DNA of 5,206 bases from a bacterium (GTDB lineage Bacteria; RBG-13-66-14). The notes beneath the pieces are model-generated. The model had not been told where the DNA came from. It was given only the letters and a program-made list of their open reading frames with translations, and did no database searches. A program made the position numbers and the translations under genes. Below, piece by piece: positions 1 to 5,206 of this stretch (within the stretch, counting starts at the first letter, position 1; the number at the start of each line of letters is the position of its first letter). The stretch spans positions 1-5,206 of the forward strand of contig JAIOSI010000257.1 in assembly GCA_021107695.1 (NCBI GenBank), given 5' to 3'.

Positions 1-3000
1 CTGGTCGTTCTCGCCGTAGTCCGAGGGATTATCGAGGGGGTCATCGGGGCTAAAACCAGCATCGCCCTGTACACCGTCGAAGCCAAAGTCCTCCCAGGCG
101 GCAAGCTGATACTTCAGCTCCAGAGCCTGCTCCCGAACAGGCAGCCCGGAGTCGTCGGTGCGCTGCTCCAGTGCATCGTACTCCGCGCTCTGCTCGCTGT
201 TGATGGTACCGACTTCGAGGATGTTCAGCGGGTCTTCCGGGTCGGCCTCCGGCTCCCGCCAGCGGACTCCACCGAGGCGGAGGCTGTAGAGGTAGATCTT
301 CTCGTTGCCGGTCAGTCCGTTCTCCTCGGTGCTTTCGATCCAGAAGCGCAGGGTCTTGACAATATTGGAGACCGGCGGCGACTGATCCCAGTCCCGGGTT
401 TCATCGAGGTCGAGGGGAATCCGAATCGCGTACCAGTCGTTGCTCAACCGCCGCCCGATGACATCGTCGGGAAGGTTGTCCAGGGGCAGCGAATAGCCAT
501 AATACTGGTTGGCGCGGTCGAGGACGAGGTTGGCGTCGAGGTCTTCGGTATCGAGAAGGTTGTTGTCGGCACCGATCTGGGTATCGGTGTAGCCTTTGTT
601 GAAGAAGCCGCCGTTATAGGTCCAGCCTTCGTCTTCGTGGGATTGCAGCCGTCCGTCCAGCTCGCCGGACTCGAAGGTTCCCTGAATCCCCGGAGTCTCG
701 CCGACATCCTCGGTGTCGTAGCCGCTGTAGGGGTCGCTGCTGTTCTCGTCGTAGTCGCCGTCGGCGTCTTCGTTGATCAGCCCCAGGTCAAAGTGCAGCC
801 GCGCCCCGGAGTAGCTGTAGTTCGAGGGCAGGCGGATGTAGAACTCCAGATACTTCAGGTTGCGCTCGGTCAGGTCAAGGCCGTTGGCGGCGATCAGCTT
901 GGCATAGGAGTCCCAGCCGCCGTCGTTCTCTGGGAGGTCGGAGAGCGAGAGTACCTTGATCAATCCCTCCCACTCCGAGGAGATCAGGTAGCTGTCGTAG
1001 TCCAGCTCATCGGTGGTAATCCGCCAGCGGTCGGTACGGTCGTACTCGTTGCTACTAATGTCCAGGGGAGCCGAGCTGAGTCCCCAGCTCTTCGGGTCGC
1101 TGGGGAAGGCGATGGTCTGGTGCGCGCTCTCCATATCGTCGATGTGCGCCCGACCAACCCGGTTGGGATCGAAGAGGCTGTAGGCGATCTCGCCCTCCAG
1201 CTTGATCGAGGACTGGGTCTTGGAGTCGATAAAGGGCAGCAGGTTGATGGCGTCGGTCATGAACTGGTTGGCAAGGCTGAACTGGAGGTCGGCGTCGAAG
1301 ATCTGATGCGCCGCCGGAATGCCCCGCAGCTCCGGAATCTCGGTCTCGTCGGCGGGTTTGTCGGTCCATTCACCGATGTAAGTTCCGCCAATCTTCAGCC
1401 ACTCCTCGGCAGCGAACTGGAGCCGTCCTCCGGCGAGGGTCTTGCCAGCATCGCCGAATAGCGGCTGGTACTCGTACTTTATCTTCAGGTCGGCGTCGGA
1501 GTCGTCGGCACCGGGGATTAAGAACTCGATGTAACCGGAGTCGTAGTCGATGAAGTAGTCCACATCGCGGACCAATCGGCGACCGTTCAGGGTAACCTCT
1601 TCAGAGCCGGGGATGATGTTCGGCTTCAGGAAGCGCACCCCGGAGCCGCCCCGGTACTCGACATGGATATTGAAGCGGTGGTTCCGGCGGCTGTAGCTCT
1701 CGTCGTAGGCGTCGTTGTCCGTCCCCGCCTCACCGTCCTTCTGGAAGGGGAAGTCGTCAGGGAAGATAATCAGCCCGTTGACCGGGTCGATTATCCGGGC
1801 GGTGTCGATGCGGTTGTTGGGGTCGCCGGGGATGGTCAGCCCGAAGGCCTCGATGAGCAGCTCTTCGGTGTCGCCGTCGCCGTCGAAATCATCGGCATCC
1901 TGGTCGCGCCCCTGGAGATCGAAAATCTGGAGGATAAAGTCGCTGTCCAGGTTGAGGTTCGAGCCCTGCATCCAGTAGATATTGTGGCGCATGTAGTCGA
2001 AGAGGTCGGCGTTGCTGGCTCCGCTCTTAATCAGTTTGGCGTTCTCCAAACCCGCCGGGCTGTCGCTGTAACCCACCGAGTAGATCTGGTTCATCGGGTC
2101 GGTCTTTGGTGCCACGCCGTAGCTGATCGCCACGTAGTCGTAGCTGGAAAGAGAACTGCGGAAGTCGATCTGCCCGGTGCTTTTATTGATGGAATAATCC
2201 GTAACCGGCTCCAGCTTCTGCCAGAACTGGCTCTCCACGGTCTCGCCGGTTCCGCTGGGCGGAGTGCTGTCCGCGCCGCCGCTGCCGTCGTCGTAGATCT
2301 CTGCCACCAGGTCGGGGTAGTAGGTAACGCCGCTCTGGTAGCCCATGTCCGACTCGTAGAGGTAAACGTCGATCACGGCGTTGCCTGTGGTGTCCTCGGC
2401 AACCTGAATCGTCGAGGCGGAGTTGAAGTGCGCCGGGTTGGTGTCGAGGCGGTAGTAGCTGTACTGGGAGTAGGAGACATCCTCGATGTCGAGGCGTTGA
2501 AGCTGGCTGGTGCCGGAGTATTCCTCTTCCTCGCTGATGCCCTTCTCACGGGAGCCGATCAGGGTCAGCGAGAGCCAGTCGCCCAGCCCCGCCTGAATCT
2601 TGGCACCGAAGAGGCTCCGGGCAGAGAAGCTGACAAAGCGAGTTCCGGGGAGGGAGAGGGTAACGTCGCCCAGCTCGCCCCGGCGGATGAACTCGTCCTC
2701 CTTGCCCTCGTAAATCAGCGAGAGGATGTTCCGGGAGTCGTTCTCGCGAGTGTCGTCGTAGTCAACATTGACCGTTACCCGCTTTGCCACGGTTCCCTCG
2801 ACCCGAATCTGGGTCTCCTGATCCATGTTGAAGTCGTCCTGCCCCTCCGCCAGTCCTTCATCCAGCGGGTTCTCGTAGGTCTTGGTGGTGTAACCCAGCT
2901 CGAAGAGTTTTCGACCGGAGATCTTCAGCGTGGTGTCGATGAAGTCCAGCTGGATATCGCTGATCAACCCCTCGTCGCGCTCAACCTGCCGAGTTACTCC

Positions 3001-3360
3001 TCGCGCCCGGATGTCGCTCATTGCGTCCTGCCAGACCCCGTGGTTGAAGGGGTAGTCTCTCCGCTCGCCGAACTCGTCGTAATAGTTGCGGTAATAGCGG
3101 ACAAACTCGCTCAGCTCCTCCCTGCCCATCGTCTCGTGAGTGAAGGGAGCGATGGTCAGTTCGTCGGCGGCGTAGGGCGGACGCAGCCCCTGCACCCTGA
3201 GCTTGAGGTACGACTGGTACTCGAAGCGGCGGCGCGCCTGGGTTCGGTAGCTGAAGCGCAGGCGGGGCTTGGCGTAGATGGCGGTGCGATGCGCCGCCCC
3301 CACCTCGGAAACGGCGGTGAGGAGCATCAGCAACAGCAGCGGGAAGAGGAGTTTACGCAA
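1..3360 (-). CDS. sprA: SprA/Sov-family T9SS outer-membrane translocon, N-terminal 1120 residues (partial)
   Basis: SprA forms the very large outer-membrane channel through which the type IX secretion system exports folded proteins. I translated the minus strand by hand: 1120 codons with no stop, running off the left edge. Bacteroidota SprA proteins are about 2,300-2,500 residues, so roughly half is present. Residues 1-23 form a signal peptide: Arg-Lys at 2-3, a Leu-rich core at 4-14, and a Gly-Ala-Ala end at 21-23. SprA-like landmarks follow in family order: VNVDYDDTREND near 194-205, YEGKEDEFI at 217-225, a GLENAKLIK block near 436, GLIIFPDDFPF at 529-539, IPGSEEV...DYFIDYDSGYIEFL at 583-614, HIDDMESA at 739-746 followed by KSWGLSSAP (Trp759), and LEFYIRLP near 836. 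These match the repeated SprA N-terminal domain (Pfam SprA_N) as I remember it. Two Asp-rich loops lie at 486-497 and 865-876. The family call is strong. Whether the host has a working T9SS cannot be seen here. Confidence 0.86.
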   Translation of the reverse strand, partial: MRKLLFPLLLLMLLTAVSEVGAAHRTAIYAKPRLRFSYRTQARRRFEYQSYLKLRVQGLRPPYAADELTIAPFTHETMGREELSEFVRYYRNYYDEFGERRDYPFNHGVWQDAMSDIRARGVTRQVERDEGLISDIQLDFIDTTLKISGRKLFELGYTTKTYENPLDEGLAEGQDDFNMDQETQIRVEGTVAKRVTVNVDYDDTRENDSRNILSLIYEGKEDEFIRRGELGDVTLSLPGTRFVSFSARSLFGAKIQAGLGDWLSLTLIGSREKGISEEEEYSGTSQLQRLDIEDVSYSQYSYYRLDTNPAHFNSASTIQVAEDTTGNAVIDVYLYESDMGYQSGVTYYPDLVAEIYDDGSGGADSTPPSGTGETVESQFWQKLEPVTDYSINKSTGQIDFRSSLSSYDYVAISYGVAPKTDPMNQIYSVGYSDSPAGLENAKLIKSGASNADLFDYMRHNIYWMQGSNLNLDSDFILQIFDLQGRDQDADDFDGDGDTEELLIEAFGLTIPGDPNNRIDTARIIDPVNGLIIFPDDFPFQKDGEAGTDNDAYDESYSRRNHRFNIHVEYRGGSGVRFLKPNIIPGSEEVTLNGRRLVRDVDYFIDYDSGYIEFLIPGADDSDADLKIKYEYQPLFGDAGKTLAGGRLQFAAEEWLKIGGTYIGEWTDKPADETEIPELRGIPAAHQIFDADLQFSLANQFMTDAINLLPFIDSKTQSSIKLEGEIAYSLFDPNRVGRAHIDDMESAHQTIAFPSDPKSWGLSSAPLDISSNEYDRTDRWRITTDELDYDSYLISSEWEGLIKVLSLSDLPENDGGWDSYAKLIAANGLDLTERNLKYLEFYIRLPSNYSYSGARLHFDLGLINEDADGDYDENSSDPYSGYDTEDVGETPGIQGTFESGELDGRLQSHEDEGWTYNGGFFNKGYTDTQIGADNNLLDTEDLDANLVLDRANQYYGYSLPLDNLPDDVIGRRLSNDWYAIRIPLDLDETRDWDQSPPVSNIVKTLRFWIESTEENGLTGNEKIYLYSLRLGGVRWREPEADPEDPLNILEVGTINSEQSAEYDALEQRTDDSGLPVREQALELKYQLAAWEDFGFDGVQGDAGFSPDDPLDNPSDYGENDQ

Positions 3361-3370
3361 TCGTTAACCT
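3358..3370 (-). promoter_or_regulatory. TTG start codon and weak ribosome binding site of the sprA-like gene
   Basis: The start codon is TTG at 3360-3358. An in-frame TAA lies just upstream at 3366-3364, so no earlier start exists. The next in-frame ATG is codon 12 (3327-3325), in the middle of the hydrophobic core; starting there would remove the Arg-Lys and half of the signal peptide. A short AGG at 3370-3368, seven bases before the TTG, is the only Shine-Dalgarno-like element. Weak site plus rare start suggests modest translation of a very large envelope protein, which is inference. Confidence 0.6.
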
Positions 3371-3395
3371 ATAAAGGGTTGGGATATGCTGGGGT

Positions 3396-3421
3396 TTGTA
3401 GGGGCGTATTGCCATACGCCC
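3396..3421. repeat. Palindromic extragenic repeat-like element (TGTAGGGGCG class)
   Basis: A perfect 8-bp stem, GGGCGTAT (3402-3409) with ATACGCCC (3414-3421), encloses a 4-base loop and is preceded by TGTAG. From memory, TGTAGGGGCG followed by a short palindrome ending in CGCCC is a common dispersed intergenic repeat in many bacterial genomes. Only one copy is in the window, so the repeat identity is inferred from pattern. It lies about 35 bases upstream of the sprA-like start, inside any transcript that enters from glyS. A second, overlapping 6-bp pairing is possible between CCCTCG (3419-3424) and CGAGGG (3435-3440), with the palindrome GCAATTGC (3424-3431) next to it. Confidence 0.45.
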
Positions 3422-3455
3422 TCGCAATTGCTGACGAGGGGGGAGTTGAGCAAAC

Positions 3456-3478
3456 CAGCCCGTAACCGAGACGGGCTG
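3456..3478 (-). terminator. Hairpin, possible terminator downstream of glyS
   Basis: On the minus strand CAGCCCGT (3478-3471), a 7-base loop and ACGGGCTG (3463-3456) form a perfect GC-rich 8-bp stem, followed by GGTTTGC. The U-tract is poor, so this is either a weak terminator or a 3'-end or attenuating structure between glyS and the sprA-like gene. Part of the right arm can pair instead with an upstream CCGTAAC (3490-3484), giving an alternative 7-bp stem. Confidence 0.4.
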
Positions 3479-3511
3479 CTTGAGTTACGGTGGTGTGCGG
3501 GCGTTGGTTCC

Positions 3512-3541
3512 GTTTCAATCCACACCCCGTGAAGGGGAGAC
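3512..3541 (-). repeat. Solitary CRISPR-repeat-like unit (type I-C-like)
   Basis: On the minus strand this 30-base unit begins GTC, contains CCCC (3537-3534), a 5-base loop and GGGG (3528-3525), and ends GTGGATTGAAAC (3523-3512). That is the layout of type I-C CRISPR repeats: a GTC start, a C-rich/G-rich hairpin, and the 3' end GTGGATTGAAAC. No second copy occurs in the window. The sequence one spacer-length away on the sprA side does not resemble it, and the other side is the glyS stop codon six bases away, so this is not an array. It may be a leftover repeat, a solo repeat making a crRNA-like RNA, or a chance hairpin acting as the glyS 3' end. The motif match is seen directly; the CRISPR origin is inferred. 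Confidence 0.55.
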
Positions 3542-3547
3542 TGGTGC

Positions 3548-5206
3548 CTACGCCATCTGCGACAGATCCCCGACCCGGCGGAAGAGGCGTACCATCCGCT
3601 CCAGCAGGGCGAGGCGGTTGTTGCGCAGGGACTCGTCCTCTGCCATGACCATGACCTCTTCAAAGAAGCGGTCAATCACACTTCGAGACTGGGCGATGAG
3701 GGAAATCGCTTCGGTGAACTTGCCGATTCTGATGAACCCATCAACGGCGGTCTCGTTCTCCTCCAGCCAGTTGTAGAGACCCTTCTCAGCTTCCTCGACC
3801 AGCTTGTCCGGAGCGAGAGTGCCGAAGGTTGTTCCCTTTGCCTTGAGGAGAATATTCCGCGCCCGCTTGAAGCCAGCGGCGACGTTGGCGAAGTCCTCGC
3901 TGCCCTCGGCTTTGGTCAGAGCCTTTGCTAAATGCCAAACAACATGTGGCGTGGGTAAGAAAACATGCATTCTAGGTGGCGTTGGAACTCCCTCATCCAT
4001 ATATCTTTGATATTGTTCATCTGGTGTAGGTGTTACATCTAGGTTCTGTGCCGCCCGGGTCGCCTTAAGGCTAGCCCCCAACTCAACAAAGAGCCGCTCT
4101 GTACGAACTCTCATAAAAGCCATTAACTGCAGCATAGCCATCTCTTGTTTATCTCTATTGCGGACAAAGCCCTCCACAGCAGTACTAATCAACGGGCTAA
4201 GATCGAGTTCTGACAACTTCAGGTCGCCCGACTGGTGGTCTTCAATGCCCATTGCGATGCCGAGGATTCCCCGTGCTGCCCGACGCAGACCGAAGGGGTC
4301 GGCGGAACCGCTCGGCTCCCGCCCGATGGCAAAGCAGCCTGCCAGGGTGTCCAGCTTATCGAGGAGGGAGAGCATCGCGCCAACTGCTGTCTTGGGAAGC
4401 TCCTTCGGATCGCCCGTAAAGCCCGCCGGTTTGTACTGCTCGGCAATGGCATCGGCAACTGCCTCAGGCTCACCGTGCCGCCGCGCCAGCTCGCCACCGA
4501 TTACCCCTTGCAGGCTGGTGAACTCAACCACCAGCGGAGTGAGCAGGTCCTGCTTGGCAAGCTCAATCGCCCGCCGGAGTTCGGCTTTATCCACGCCGCC
4601 GAGGTTGAGGTCGGTCTCGATTAATTTCAGCAGCCGTTGGCGTTTATCGCCATACGACCCCAGCCCCTTGATGAAGGAGAGTCCGTCAAGCTCCTCGGTC
4701 AGCTCGTCGAGAGGTTTCTTCTTCGCCTCTTCCCAGAAGTAGCTGGCATCGGTCAGCCTCGCCCGGACGACGCGCTCATGCCCGGCGATGACGGTCTCCG
4801 CCCCCCGCTCTGCACCATCGCGCACGGCGATGAACCTCGGCAGCAGTTCTCCCTTGTCGTCCCGTACCTCAAAATATTTTTGATACTCCCGCAGCGTCGA
4901 GACAACCACGGACTCCGGCAGGTCGAGGAATCGCTCCTCGAACTCGCCCTCCAGGCAGGTCGGATGCTCGACCATGTTGCAGACATCGAGGAGCAACGCT
5001 CGGTCGTAGCCCTGCTCGCCGTACTTCGCCAGCAGCCCCTCGACCTGTTCTTTTAATATGAGGTAACGCTCGCCCGCTCCACCGGGAATGACCACGCCAT
5101 CTTCGTCGGTGGTCGTGCCATCGAGGATGACGTACATCCCGGCGCAGCGGCGTTTGTAGTCATCGAGGGAGGCGGAGTCGAGGGTGAACTCACCATCGGC
5201 AAGATA
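3548..5206 (-). CDS. glyS: Glycyl-tRNA synthetase beta subunit, C-terminal 552 residues (partial)
   Basis: The beta subunit of the alpha2beta2 glycyl-tRNA synthetase binds tRNA-Gly in the cytoplasm, while the alpha subunit (glyQ, not in the window) carries the catalytic site. The frame is open from the right edge to a TAG stop at 3550-3548. A Met codon at 5137 is internal, because 23 sense codons precede it and the family continues upstream. Compared with E. coli GlyS (689 residues, from memory), about 190-200 N-terminal residues are missing. Numbering from the window edge, family motifs include MVEHP near 78, the FLDLPESVV...QKYFEV block at 93-113, RARLTDASYFW near 148, SLQGVIG near 231, DKLDTLAG...DPFGLRRAARG at 283-313, and FFEEVMVMAEDESLRNNRLALL near 514 before the C-terminus. 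Residues 336-430 use unusual codons and appear to include an insertion (separate entry). The spacing to the sprA-like gene is 187 bases. Confidence 0.97.
   Translation of the reverse strand, partial: YLADGEFTLDSASLDDYKRRCAGMYVILDGTTTDEDGVVIPGGAGERYLILKEQVEGLLAKYGEQGYDRALLLDVCNMVEHPTCLEGEFEERFLDLPESVVVSTLREYQKYFEVRDDKGELLPRFIAVRDGAERGAETVIAGHERVVRARLTDASYFWEEAKKKPLDELTEELDGLSFIKGLGSYGDKRQRLLKLIETDLNLGGVDKAELRRAIELAKQDLLTPLVVEFTSLQGVIGGELARRHGEPEAVADAIAEQYKPAGFTGDPKELPKTAVGAMLSLLDKLDTLAGCFAIGREPSGSADPFGLRRAARGILGIAMGIEDHQSGDLKLSELDLSPLISTAVEGFVRNRDKQEMAMLQLMAFMRVRTERLFVELGASLKATRAAQNLDVTPTPDEQYQRYMDEGVPTPPRMHVFLPTPHVVWHLAKALTKAEGSEDFANVAAGFKRARNILLKAKGTTFGTLAPDKLVEEAEKGLYNWLEENETAVDGFIRIGKFTEAISLIAQSRSVIDRFFEEVMVMAEDESLRNNRLALLERMVRLFRRVGDLSQMA
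3916..4200 (-). other. Low-GC, atypical-codon patch within glyS, with probable in-frame insertion
   Basis: By hand count 3921-4200 is 132/280 G+C (47%), against about 61% in 3801-3900 and about 68% in 4221-4320. The reading frame is kept throughout. Codons switch from the local C/G-ending preference to TTA, CTA, GTA, ACA, CAA and AGA (AGA four times). The encoded part covers the junction between the DKLDTL/LRRAARG core and the C-terminal DALR-like tRNA-binding region. Aligned from memory to E. coli GlyS, about 25-30 extra residues lie between the FMRVRTERLF helix and DEGVPTPP (roughly 3998-4087). The edges are gradual, so the limits are approximate. Likely origins are local recombination with an AT-richer homologue or insertion of foreign DNA; an assembly chimera is also possible. 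Confidence 0.5.

Noticed and set aside
637..1461. 274-codon plus-strand open frame
   Set aside because: It is antisense to the SprA-like coding sequence, with the same Val-rich composition and no recognisable domain.
3361..3400. A sigma-70 or Bacteroidota-type promoter (TAnnTTTG) directly before the sprA-like gene
   Set aside because: A TATAGG-like stretch exists at 3373-3368, but it overlaps the AGG ribosome binding site and has no matching upstream element at a proper distance.
1663..3465. 600-codon plus-strand open frame
   Set aside because: It lies exactly antisense to the sprA-like gene. Its Val- and Leu-rich protein is what antisense Asp (GAC) and Glu (GAG) codons produce. It shows no family motif, and it runs through the gene start into the hairpin-rich gap.
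3447..3541. A CRISPR array with at least two repeats
   Set aside because: Only one repeat-like unit is present. The sequence at the expected distance on the sprA side does not match it, and the other side is glyS coding sequence.
3480..3776. Small plus-strand open frame spanning the CRISPR-like unit and the glyS end
   Set aside because: Most of it is antisense to the conserved GlyS C-terminus, and it lacks a convincing ribosome binding site or any motif.
4377..4385. Loss of an HD-domain histidine in GlyS (Glu-Gln-Tyr instead of Glu-His-Tyr)
   Set aside because: E. coli GlyS, as I remember it, also has Gln at this place, so the change is not unusual.
4158..4742. Plus-strand open frames of 194 and 129 codons over glyS
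   Set aside because: They overlap the well-conserved glyS frame in antisense. Their Ser/Arg-rich composition has no domain signal.

Overview
The window holds the 5' part of one very large minus-strand gene and the 3' part of a second minus-strand gene, separated by 187 bases. On the minus strand the order is glyS (3548-5206, N-terminus off the right edge), the intergenic gap (3361-3547), then a sprA-like gene (1-3360, C-terminus off the left edge). No plus-strand gene is supported. The long plus-strand open frames are antisense shadows of the GC-rich minus-strand genes.

The right-hand gene is the beta subunit of the tetrameric (alpha2beta2) bacterial glycyl-tRNA synthetase. The left-hand gene starts at a TTG codon, encodes a clear signal peptide and stays open for all 1120 codons to the edge. 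Its protein resembles the N-terminal half of SprA/Sov, the giant outer-membrane translocon of the type IX secretion system (T9SS), known in Bacteroidota for secretion and gliding. The two genes have no known functional link; they share a direction and may or may not share a transcript.

Organism (inference): Bacteroidota normally carry a single-chain GlyRS, so a SprA-like protein beside a tetrameric-type glyS points away from them. A more likely source is another lineage of the Fibrobacterota-Chlorobiota-Bacteroidota (FCB) group or a related candidate phylum, with coding GC of about 60% or more. The sequence cannot name the phylum.

The most unusual parts are small. (1) Six bases after the glyS stop lies one 30-base unit that closely resembles a type I-C CRISPR repeat, with no second repeat and no cas gene. 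(2) The gap also holds two perfect 8-bp hairpins; one is terminator-like with a competing stem, the other belongs to a palindrome type that looks like a dispersed extragenic repeat. (3) About 280 bp inside glyS (3916-4200) drop to about 47% GC with different codon use, and seem to carry an in-frame insertion of about 25-30 residues at the start of the C-terminal tRNA-binding region.
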